Below, piece after piece: positions 8,680-16,595 of a stretch of 64,000 nucleotides of DNA. Numbering within the stretch: position 1 is the stretch's first letter; each line of letters begins with the position of its first letter. The notes beneath the pieces were generated by a model that saw only the letters and a program-made list of their open reading frames with translations, had not been told where the DNA came from and made no database searches. This stretch comes from CBDEGU01 sp965238045 (GTDB lineage: Bacteria; Acidobacteriota; Terriglobia; Bryobacterales; UBA6623), in contig CBDEGU010000012.1 of assembly GCA_965238045.1 (NCBI GenBank), positions 1,240,001 to 1,304,000 on the forward strand, read 5' to 3'. The position numbers and the translations under genes were made by a program.

Positions 8680-9792
8680 TCAGCGGCGGTGTATCTTAAC
8701 GAAGTCGCGAGTGATGGCCCCCATGTTGACCGTGCCGCACATCGTCATGTCGCTGGCCAGTTCGGTTTGCAGCAGCTCCAGCACCCGCTGCACGCCGAGT
8801 GCTCCGTAGGCGGCCAGACCCCACAGCGCGGGACGGCCAACCAGAACCGCCGTCGCTCCCAGCGCCAGCGCCTTGAGAATGTCGCTGCCCCGGCGGAAAC
8901 CTCCGTCAATCAGAATGGGGACTCGTGCGCCGACGGCGTCCGCGATGGCCGGGAGCACGGTGATTGGCTCGGCCAGGCCCGGCACGAACCGCCCGCCATG
9001 GCTGGAGACGACGATCCCTTGCACGCCTCGATCGACCGCCATCTGGGCTTCACCGGGATCCATGATGCCCTTGAGCAGCAGCGGGACGGTGACGGCCTGG
9101 CGGATGCGATCGATGTAGTCCCAATCGAGCCCCGGGTGGCCCATCACCGCCAACGGGGAAAGCCGGGGATATCCCTTCGCGCCGGTTGGCTGATAGGGCG
9201 TGCCGGCGGTGAGACAGACAGCTCGGCAGCCCGCCTCGACAGCTTGGCGGATGCGTGCCAGAAGGAGGCCGGCATCGGGCTCGGGATACACCTGGAACCA
9301 AATAGGCGTCCCGCCCTGCTCGGCGATCTCCTCGATCGGAAAATCGGAGCGGTCGGCGATCACCATCGCGGCTTTCGCCGAGGACGCGCCCCGCGCCATG
9401 GCCAGCTCGCCTTCGGGATGGAAGCGCTTCTGGTGTGACGCCGGACCCACAATGATCGGCGCAAACATGGTGTCTCCGAACAGCTCGGTGTCCAGATTCA
9501 GATCCATCGTGTTGACCATCAAGTGCTGCCGGAAGGTGATGCGGTCGAAGCCTTTGCGATGGCTCCCCGCGATCGCGGCGTAGGAGGTCCGTGCAAGGGT
9601 GCGCTCGGCCGCGGCCTCGAATTCAAAGCTGTTGACCAATTCCCCGGCCGGCGCGGCGTGGCCCGCTGGCTCGCCGGCCAAGCTCGGCGCCCCCTGCGCT
9701 AGTGACTGCTGCGCTGGCGATTGAGGCACCGCGGCCGCCAGGGAACCCAAGCCGGCCAGCGCCCGGCGTCTGCTAAAAGGCCGTCCTCTCAC
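8680..9792 (-). CDS. Tat-exported FMN-dependent alpha-hydroxy-acid oxidase
   Basis: A 370-residue protein of the glycolate/lactate oxidase family, which uses FMN to oxidise L-2-hydroxy acids. The TIM-barrel FMN-binding C-terminus is well kept (LLLKGIMDPGEAQMAVDRG, GIVVSSHGGRF, VPILIDGGFRRGSDILKALA, VGRPALWGLAAYG). The N-terminus has a twin-arginine-like signal (FSRRRALAGLGSLAAAVP), so it should work outside the cytoplasm. The start is GTG at 9792, overlapping the TGA of the upstream paralogue (GTGA), indicating translational coupling. An open frame runs further upstream but overlaps that gene. The substrate is not identifiable. Confidence 0.85.
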   Translation of the reverse strand: MRGRPFSRRRALAGLGSLAAAVPQSPAQQSLAQGAPSLAGEPAGHAAPAGELVNSFEFEAAAERTLARTSYAAIAGSHRKGFDRITFRQHLMVNTMDLNLDTELFGDTMFAPIIVGPASHQKRFHPEGELAMARGASSAKAAMVIADRSDFPIEEIAEQGGTPIWFQVYPEPDAGLLLARIRQAVEAGCRAVCLTAGTPYQPTGAKGYPRLSPLAVMGHPGLDWDYIDRIRQAVTVPLLLKGIMDPGEAQMAVDRGVQGIVVSSHGGRFVPGLAEPITVLPAIADAVGARVPILIDGGFRRGSDILKALALGATAVLVGRPALWGLAAYGALGVQRVLELLQTELASDMTMCGTVNMGAITRDFVKIHRR

Positions 9793-10991
9793 GAAAAATC
9801 CATCCTGACCAGCCTTCGGTCGATCGAAGCGAGAGTAGACCGGCCGGTGTGAGCCATGGCCAGCACCAGCTCGGCCTGCAGGATTTCCAGAACCCGCTCC
9901 ACGCCCGGCGCGCCGAAGGCCGCAAGACCCCATCGCGGCACGCGGCCCAGGCAAACCGCCGCGGCGCCTAACGCCAGGGCTTTGAGGATATCGCTTCCGC
10001 GGCGAAACCCGCCATCCACGAGCACCGGGATGCGTCCGCCGACCGCATCGACGATTTCCGGCAGCACCTCCAGAGTCGACGGAGCATAGTCGAGCGCGCG
10101 CCCGCCGTGGTTCGAGACCACGATCCCGTCGAGCCCCTGCTCGACGCACCGCAGCGCATCTTCGGCCGTGAGGATTCCTTTGGCCAGCAGGGGCGCCTCC
10201 ACCAGAGGGCGAAGTTCGTCGAAGAGCTTCCATTCATACCAGAGCCTCTGGGTCCGGACACGGTAGCCGTTTAGCGCTTGTCGCCGGGGCCGTCGCTGGC
10301 GCCTGCTCCTCCGCATCGAGAGGTTGCGGTCATGCTGCGTCCTCTCGAAGTAGGGCGCCTGCTGATCGATCGTGACAACAACGGCCTGGCAGCCCGCCGC
10401 CTGCGCCTGGTCCAGCCGTTCACGGTTCTCCTCAATGGGCTGCAACGGGTAGAGTTGATACCACAGCGGGCTGCTCGCCGCCTCGGCGATCTCGCCGATC
10501 GGCATGCTGGCGACGCCGCTGACGATCATCGGCGTTTCCCCCGCCGCCGAGCATCCCTGATGCATGGCCGCCTCCCGGCCCGGATGCAGCGCGAGATGGG
10601 CCGCGGTGGGCGCGACCAGGATCGGGAATCGCATCTTGGTTCCCAAGATTTCGGTTGCTGTTTCGATCGGACCGGCGCCGGTTACGGCCCTGGGAACCAG
10701 CTCAACCCAGTCGAATGCCTCGCGGTTGCGGCGCAAGGTGAACTCTCCCGCGCTTCCGTAGGCGGTGTAGTTCGATGCTTCGCGTGGGAGTTTCTCGTAT
10801 GCCACGGCCTCGAAATCAAACGCCATCGTCAGTTCGTCCAAGCCCGGCACGCGGCTGTGGTCGCGCAACCGGTCTTGTTGGCCGAGCAGCAGAGGCGATC
10901 CGGCCACGAACGCGGCCAACCCGCGGACCGCGCCGCGCCGGGACATGCCCTCTTGCCAAGAACGTTCAAGCTTTCCCGCCGGTCGTTTCAT
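9789..10991 (-). CDS. Exported FMN-dependent alpha-hydroxy-acid oxidase
   Basis: A 400-residue paralogue of the downstream gene. Family signatures are strong: ILGTKMRFPILVAPTAAHL, GCQAVVVTIDQQAPYFER, LLAKGILTAEDALRCVEQG, GIVVSNHGGRALDYAPSTL and VLVDGGFRRGSDILKALALG, which covers the FMN phosphate site and the catalytic His-Gly-Gly-Arg. The N-terminus SRRGAVRGLAAFVAGSPLLL is Tat-like. It is first in a two-gene operon linked by the GTGA overlap. Reoxidation could be by O2 or a membrane quinone (not shown by the sequence). Confidence 0.87.
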   Translation of the reverse strand: MKRPAGKLERSWQEGMSRRGAVRGLAAFVAGSPLLLGQQDRLRDHSRVPGLDELTMAFDFEAVAYEKLPREASNYTAYGSAGEFTLRRNREAFDWVELVPRAVTGAGPIETATEILGTKMRFPILVAPTAAHLALHPGREAAMHQGCSAAGETPMIVSGVASMPIGEIAEAASSPLWYQLYPLQPIEENRERLDQAQAAGCQAVVVTIDQQAPYFERTQHDRNLSMRRSRRQRRPRRQALNGYRVRTQRLWYEWKLFDELRPLVEAPLLAKGILTAEDALRCVEQGLDGIVVSNHGGRALDYAPSTLEVLPEIVDAVGGRIPVLVDGGFRRGSDILKALALGAAAVCLGRVPRWGLAAFGAPGVERVLEILQAELVLAMAHTGRSTLASIDRRLVRMDFS

Positions 10992-11080
10992 GCCGCTCCC
11001 CCCATACCGCTCCCCGCATGGCGGCTCTCGTGCCGGATCTTCGCCCGAGCTTTCTCTTTCCCCGGTCGCCCGCGATCAAG

Positions 11081-12370
11081 CTACGCCAGCGCCGCCAGCA
11101 GGCGGTCGATATCCTCGTCGTTGTTATAGATGGACGGTCCGATGCGCATGCCCCGGATCACACGCGTTTCGCCCGAGGGATGGGTGAACTCCCAGCGCTT
11201 CAGCGCGATGACGAAATAGCCAAACGCTTTGTCGAGCTTGGCCCGGGTCTCATCTTGATTCGGCGTCAGAAAACTGACAATCGGGGTCGGATTCCCGGGC
11301 GGCGTAATCGCCGGATAACCGAGCCGGGGCAGCTCCCGCTGCAAGCGGTCGGTCAGCGGACGCACATGCCCGCGGATATTCTCAATCCCAAGCATGTCAA
11401 TGTACTTCAGCGCCTCGTGCGCGATCATGCCCTGCACCCAGGGAAGCGTACTGCTCGATTCGTAGATCACCGCGCCCGGCCTCAGGTCGAACTTCGAATC
11501 CGCCTGTGCGCGGTTCGGATTGCTGAACTGCCGCGTGCCGTAGCGCGTGCGCTTGACGACCGTCTGCTGGAGTTCTCTTTTCACATACAGGAATCCGAAA
11601 CCCATATCGCCTTGCAGCCACTTGTAGGTCCCGCAGCCGGCAAAATCGATTCCCAGCGCCCGGACGTCGATCGGGATGGCCCCGGCGCCCTGAATAATGT
11701 CCGCGTAGACATACGCGCCGCGGGCGTGGGCGGCGTCGCTGGTTGCTTTGGCGTCATGCAAGAAACCGTTGATGTTCGAAACCAGAGCCATCGATACGAG
11801 CAGCGTATTGTCGTCAATCGCGGCGACCATGTCTCTCGGTTCAGTGCGCCAGAAGTCGTCCTTGCGGCTGCGAACCACGCGCAACTCGATGTCTCCCTCC
11901 CGTTCCAGCATGTGGTAGAGATACTTCGACGCCTGGTAGTGCAGATCGTCGAGCACGATATTGCCTTTCTTGCGGACCAGTCCCATCCCGGCGGTCACAA
12001 GGTTTTCGCACTCGGTCGTATTATGGGTGAAGGCGATCTCGTCCGCTTCGGCGCCGATGATCTTGCCGAACAGCTCCTTGGTCTCCCGCTGCATCTCGCC
12101 GCTGTAGCGCGAGCCGCCGCCCTTGGGACCGCCGACCCGCCATTTGTAATACGTGTCAACGGCGCGCTGGCCGTGAACGCTCACCGGATGATAGTCCGAA
12201 CCGCTGAGCCAGAATGAGTTCTTGATCCAGGGAAAGTCGTCGCGGACGGCGTTCCAGTCGATCTTGCCGTCCTTGATTACCGAAGCTCGCGCCGCCCCGC
12301 TCGCGGGCGCGGCCGAAGCGGCCGCCAGAGCGGCGGCGGTTGTAAGAAATTTCCGTCGATTGGTTTTCAT
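11081..12370 (-). CDS. Tat-exported class V PLP-dependent aminotransferase
   Basis: A 429-residue fold-type I PLP enzyme related to cysteine desulfurases and isopenicillin N epimerase. ITFTHNTTECEN-type and DDLHYQASKY segments are followed by YADIIQGAGAIPIDV and GCGTYKWLQGDMGFGFLYV, with the Schiff-base lysine in TYKW. The N-terminus (MKTNRRKFLTTAAALAAASAA) is a textbook Tat signal, so folding with PLP in the cytoplasm before export is expected. ATG at 12370 is chosen because the signal peptide starts there, although an in-frame ATG exists at 12382. The substrate is unknown. Confidence 0.85.
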   Translation of the reverse strand: MKTNRRKFLTTAAALAAASAAPASGAARASVIKDGKIDWNAVRDDFPWIKNSFWLSGSDYHPVSVHGQRAVDTYYKWRVGGPKGGGSRYSGEMQRETKELFGKIIGAEADEIAFTHNTTECENLVTAGMGLVRKKGNIVLDDLHYQASKYLYHMLEREGDIELRVVRSRKDDFWRTEPRDMVAAIDDNTLLVSMALVSNINGFLHDAKATSDAAHARGAYVYADIIQGAGAIPIDVRALGIDFAGCGTYKWLQGDMGFGFLYVKRELQQTVVKRTRYGTRQFSNPNRAQADSKFDLRPGAVIYESSSTLPWVQGMIAHEALKYIDMLGIENIRGHVRPLTDRLQRELPRLGYPAITPPGNPTPIVSFLTPNQDETRAKLDKAFGYFVIALKRWEFTHPSGETRVIRGMRIGPSIYNNDEDIDRLLAALA

Positions 12371-12563
12371 GATGGGCTCCATCAGGGCATTCCCTCAGCA
12401 GGTCTGAATTGCCCCTAGTATACGGTCACCCGCCGCCTCCATGGGGCTCGAGCCAAGCCGACTCCGGCCTGGAAAACAGGACGGAGTCCCCTGCGAACCA
12501 GACCCGGCCATCGTTTGCTTCCGGGCGCGTCCCAGGGAGCCGTAATCCGGGGGCTACAATACA

Positions 12564-13790
12564 ATGGACAGATCATCAATGGCTGAATACAATGCAGAGC
12601 TGGAAAGCCTGGTTCGCGAGCTGAACGAGAAAGCTCCTCCGGCGCCGGCCGGCCAGAACATCTCCGCCGCGGCCGCGCCAATGCTCGCAACCCGGTCAGC
12701 AACCGGGCCGGCGAGCGGCACGCCGTCATCGTCCAGAGCGCTGGATCAGCTTCTTGAGAATGCCATCCGGCGGGGTGCCTCCGATATTTTGTTTATCGAC
12801 GGCTGTGGCGTGGGGTTGCGCGTCGACGGCCAATTACACTGCGATGATCAGCCGGTGCTGCGCGATGAAGTGATCCGGTCGCTGATGTTGCCGCTGCTCA
12901 GTCCCGCCCGCCGCCAAGAATTCGATGAAAACTACTCCTGCGACTTCTGTTTCGTCCGGCCGGGCGTCGGGCGTTTCCGCACGAACCTGCACTTGCAGCG
13001 CGGCACGCTCGGGGCGGCCCTGCGTGTTCTCCCCGATACGATTCCGACGCTTGCCTCGCTGAATCTGCCCCCGGCCTTCGCCAAGTTGATTGAAAAAAAG
13101 CAGGGACTGATTCTGGTCACCGGCCCGACCGGATCGGGCAAAACCTCGACGCTGGCGGCGCTGGTGGGCATCATCAACGAAAAATTCCCGTATCACATCG
13201 TCACCATCGAGGACCCCATCGAGTACTTCCACAAGAACCGCCGGTCGGTCTTCGAGCAGATCGAAATCGGCCATGACGCCAAGAATTTCGGCTCCGCCTT
13301 GCGCAGCGTGCTGCGGCAGAACCCCGACGTGATCCTGGTGGGCGAGATGCGCGACCCGGAAACCGTGGCCACCGCGCTGACCGCCGCCGAAACCGGCCAC
13401 CTGGTTCTCTCCACCCTCCACACCAACGATGCCGTCCAGGCCATCGGACGCATCGTCGATGTGTTTCCCACCGGCCGGCAGGCGCAGATCCGGCAACAGC
13501 TCTCGCTGGGCCTCGTCGCCATCATCGCCCAGCAACTGGTCCCGGCAAAGGACGGCACGGGCCGTTATCCGGCGGTGGAGGTTCTGCTCGCCAACACGGC
13601 CGTGCGTCACTTGCTTCGCAAAGGCGAAGATCACATGCTGGGATCGCAACTCACCCTGGGACGAAGCGAAGGGATGATGATGATGGAACAGTCGCTCGCC
13701 GAACTCGTCCGCCGGGATTTGGTCAGCGTCGAAATGGCCCAAGCACACTCGGCCCGCGACGACGAGTTTCGCCGCTACCTGGCACAGTAA
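12564..13790 (+). CDS. pilT: PilT-type twitching motility ATPase
   Basis: A 408-residue hexameric secretion-type ATPase that drives type IV pilus retraction. The N-terminal domain keeps GASDILFIDGCGVGLRVDG. The ATPase core has Walker A GPTGSGKT (residues 187-194), the Asp box VTIEDPIEYFH, Walker B VILVGEMRDPET and the His box ETGHLVLSTLHTND. The first 55 residues are an Ala/Pro/Ser-rich extension not typical of PilT, and the start may be ATG 12564 or 12579. No other pilus genes are next to it. A PilU-like retraction ATPase is an alternative. Confidence 0.88.
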   Translation: MDRSSMAEYNAELESLVRELNEKAPPAPAGQNISAAAAPMLATRSATGPASGTPSSSRALDQLLENAIRRGASDILFIDGCGVGLRVDGQLHCDDQPVLRDEVIRSLMLPLLSPARRQEFDENYSCDFCFVRPGVGRFRTNLHLQRGTLGAALRVLPDTIPTLASLNLPPAFAKLIEKKQGLILVTGPTGSGKTSTLAALVGIINEKFPYHIVTIEDPIEYFHKNRRSVFEQIEIGHDAKNFGSALRSVLRQNPDVILVGEMRDPETVATALTAAETGHLVLSTLHTNDAVQAIGRIVDVFPTGRQAQIRQQLSLGLVAIIAQQLVPAKDGTGRYPAVEVLLANTAVRHLLRKGEDHMLGSQLTLGRSEGMMMMEQSLAELVRRDLVSVEMAQAHSARDDEFRRYLAQ

Positions 13791-13838
13791 TATGACCCCA
13801 CAATTGAGCCGCTTGCGTCGGGAATCAAGCTCAGGCAG

Positions 13839-14468
13839 CTAGCTTCCCGCGGCCGCTTCCGCATCACCGCAAAGCCAGGCAATCATCCGGCGAAACGCAG
13901 TCCCGCGGTGACTGAGCCGCCATTTCTCTTTGGCCGTCACCTCCGAGAACGTCGCCCTGAGTTGCGGCGCCCAAAACAACGGATCGTACCCGAAACCACC
14001 ACCGCCAGCCGGTTCGGTGAGAATGTATCCGCTCACCTCACCGCGAAACGTCTTGATGACTTCCCTCTACCGTGCCAGAGCGATACAGCAGACGAATCGC
14101 GCCGTACGTTCTTCATGCCGAACGCCCCGCAACTTTTGAAGAACAAGCGCGTTGTTGGCGGCGTCACCGGCCCCCGGCCCGGCATAGCGCGCCGAATAGA
14201 TGCCGGGCGCGCCCGCAAGATGGTCGATCTCCAGCCCCGAGTCATCGGCGAAAATCCAGCAACCTCTCTTCTCTCGCATGCTCTTGTCTTGCCAGACGGC
14301 GCGACTGTAGCAGAGCCCCTTTTCCCGGGCATTGGCCTCGAAGGTATCACCGGTTTCAGGGCACGCCGCGGGCGGGAGCGGGTGAATGCGGAACCCATCG
14401 CCGGCGGCTTGCTGGAATTCCCGCAGCTTGGCGCTGTTGCCTGTGGCGCAATAGAGATCGGTCGGCAT
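13839..14468 (-). pseudogene. rdgB: XTP/dITP pyrophosphatase RdgB with in-frame stop
   Basis: A HAM1/RdgB-family reading frame of 210 codons interrupted by TAG at 14067-14069 with no change of frame. The 5' part has CATGNSAKLREFQQAAG (substrate-binding), GDTFEANAREKGLCY and WIFADDSGLEIDHLAGAPGI with the catalytic Asp; the 3' part has FRGEVSGYI, GGGGFGYDPLFW and HRGTAFRRM. Everything needed for a house-cleaning nucleotide pyrophosphatase is present apart from the stop codon, at a position that should read roughly ARDGEVI. Either a recent nonsense mutation or an assembly error; the gene is normally non-essential. Confidence 0.8.
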
Positions 14469-14550
14469 GTCGATGGGCTGTGGACGTTGAATCGAACGAG
14501 CCGGTTCCTGCCTTCTCGTCGTTGCTATCCGGTGTTGCCGCCCGGCGTTT

Positions 14551-15789
14551 CTACCCCCAAGGCGGCTTTCCGCGGCAATAGTCCGAGGCCTCATCGGTTT
14601 GGTAGCGAACCGACAGCTCCTCGGTCATCAGGCGCTTGTAGCCCTGAAACCGCGACTCCATCGCGAAATCCAGCAGGCCGCTGACCAGCAATGTGCGCTC
14701 CACCGGATAGGACGCCACACCGCTCTCGAACATCTTTTCGATCTGCTGAACCAGGCACGCGAAGTGACCGTAGGGCTTGCCGCCTTCGAGCCACATGAGC
14801 GTCGATACCGGCTCGGCGCGCCCGGCGACATCCACCGCCGCGGTGAAATCCCTCACCGCGCCGTTCAACATGAACGTCGCCGCCAGCAGCCCGTCGCGAT
14901 ATTCATAAATGTAGGCAATGGGGTTCTTAGCGAGTTCCTTCAGATTGCCCGGCTTGCGCGTCTTGCTGCGGGAGAGCGCGCTGTCAAAGAGCCGCCGCGC
15001 CCAGTCATGGCGATCAAGGAAATTCCACACCGCCTCATCTTCAAGACATTCGACCCACTTCACGCCCACCTCGCCGCCCCGCCGGCGCTCCACCAGCGTT
15101 TGCAGCGACTCCATCATGTGGAAGGCGTAGGCCTCTTTGCCGCCGTAGGCGACCGCCACGCCATGATGCACCTCCGCGCCCCAGGGCAGACCGATCTCCG
15201 GATCGCGATGCGTCACCGTCACCGAAGAACCGGCCATCAGCTGGAACCGCAGCTCCTTCGAAATCTCGTACATCCGCTTGGCCTTCAGCCAGCTATAGGA
15301 GAGATGCTTGTCGTTGAAGACGGGCACGCTCTGGCTGGTTTGGCGGAAGACGTCGGCGATCTCGAGAAACAGTTCAAAGCGCGGGTAGAGCTTCTGTCCC
15401 CTGTCGTTGAGCGGGTAGTTGCCGTGCTCGCCGATCAGCAGCACGCCGTCGACCGCTAGCCGCCCGGTTCCCATGGTGAGGGTTTCGTAGATCGTCCGAT
15501 AAATCGGCACGCCGTGCTGGCGGGCCTTGGCGCGGCTCATGTCGTTCTTGGGGACCTGCGCGGTATACATCGAGACAAGTCTTGAGCGCGGTCGCGGCGA
15601 GAGCCCCTTCTGACGATAGCCGTCGAGATACTTTCCGATGATGACATCGGCATGCGAATTTTCGCGGTACTCGGTAATGACCGCCGCGATATTCTTCGGG
15701 CGCCCCCCGGCGGCGCCTAGAGCGGGCGAGAGCGCGAATGCCGCGCCGGAAGCAAAACTGGAAGCGAGAAACCCTCGGCGGTTCATCAT
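14551..15789 (-). CDS. Tat-exported conserved protein of unknown function
   Basis: A 412-residue protein with a Tat signal (MNRRGFLASSFASGAAFALS). The mature part starts like a nucleotide-binding fold (PKNIAAVITEYRENSHADVI) and has notable stretches DGVLLIGEHGNYPLNDRGQ, PVFNDKHLSYSW and GAEVHHGVAVAYGG. I cannot place it in a named family. Comparable exported proteins occur in Acidobacteriota and Planctomycetota (recollection, unverified). The start at 15789 is supported by AAAGGA about 9 nt upstream. Confidence 0.65.
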   Translation of the reverse strand: MMNRRGFLASSFASGAAFALSPALGAAGGRPKNIAAVITEYRENSHADVIIGKYLDGYRQKGLSPRPRSRLVSMYTAQVPKNDMSRAKARQHGVPIYRTIYETLTMGTGRLAVDGVLLIGEHGNYPLNDRGQKLYPRFELFLEIADVFRQTSQSVPVFNDKHLSYSWLKAKRMYEISKELRFQLMAGSSVTVTHRDPEIGLPWGAEVHHGVAVAYGGKEAYAFHMMESLQTLVERRRGGEVGVKWVECLEDEAVWNFLDRHDWARRLFDSALSRSKTRKPGNLKELAKNPIAYIYEYRDGLLAATFMLNGAVRDFTAAVDVAGRAEPVSTLMWLEGGKPYGHFACLVQQIEKMFESGVASYPVERTLLVSGLLDFAMESRFQGYKRLMTEELSVRYQTDEASDYCRGKPPWG

Positions 15790-16011
15790 GATGAAGTTTC
15801 CTTTTACAGGAGGCGAGATTGTCGAGCCTAGCACATTGATGAGGTATCACTCCGGCTAGATATCACTCCGGCACGCCCCCAACACACACAGACCCGCGCT
15901 GTGGGTCAATGGCCGCGGGCAACGGCGCGCGCAACCCTCGCGAACCGAGGGCGGTATGCTGGGAGTGACCTCCAGGAAAAGACCAACGCAACAGAAGGCG
16001 GCGGAATCACG

Positions 16012-16563
16012 ATGGGCATACTCGAACTTTTCGGCATCCAGAGAAAGGATCCCTGGGAAGAGCAAGCGACTCCTTCCGAGACGCTTCGCAAGATCATCGA
16101 AGAGCTCAACCACATGGATCGCGAGCAGGCCAAGTACATCGCCTCGTTCGCTTACGTTCTGGGACGCGTCGCTCACGCCGATTTTGAACTCAGCGAGCAG
16201 GAAACGATCGCGATGGAGAAGATCGTCCGCGAACTGGGCGGACTCTCCGAAGAGCAGGCGATCCTGGTCGTGCAACTCGCCAAATCGCAGAACATGCTCT
16301 TCGGCGGCACCGAGAACTTTGTCGTCACAAAAGAGTTCGCCCGTCTGGCCACTCGGAAACAGAAACTAGCTATGCTCGACTGTCTTTTCGCCGTCTCGGC
16401 CTCGGATGAGTCGGTTTCCACGGCCGAGGACAACGAAGTTCGCATGATCAGCCGGGAACTGCGGCTCGATCACAGTGATTTCATTGCCGCGCGCTCGGCC
16501 TACAAGCAGCACCTGGCAGTCCTCAAGAAACCGCCGCGCGCTTCGTCCCGGTCCGCGGAATAG
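16012..16563 (+). CDS. TerB-like tellurite-resistance-family protein
   Basis: A 183-residue all-helical cytosolic protein. The central part (AKYIASFAYVLGRVAHADFE, LSEQETIAMEKIVRELGGLS and LFAVSASDESVSTAEDNEVR) matches the TerB fold, with acidic residues at the turns between helices (HADFELSEQE and ASDESVSTAED) that are conserved in the family. The start is the ATG at 16012. The stop is 33 nt before the next gene, so co-transcription is likely. TerB-like proteins are linked to envelope stress and metal binding, but no specific role can be assigned. Confidence 0.75.
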   Translation: MGILELFGIQRKDPWEEQATPSETLRKIIEELNHMDREQAKYIASFAYVLGRVAHADFELSEQETIAMEKIVRELGGLSEEQAILVVQLAKSQNMLFGGTENFVVTKEFARLATRKQKLAMLDCLFAVSASDESVSTAEDNEVRMISRELRLDHSDFIAARSAYKQHLAVLKKPPRASSRSAE

Positions 16564-16595
16564 CCCGCCGGCGAGGTCTGGGCAGTTTCTTTCTC

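Noticed and set aside
8454..14069. Reassigned TAG codon (amber recoding) suggested by in-frame TAG in the propeller gene and rdgB
   Set aside because: Many intact genes here end naturally in TAG at the expected C-terminus (FGE, the ligase fusion, mce, kdsC), so TAG is a normal stop.
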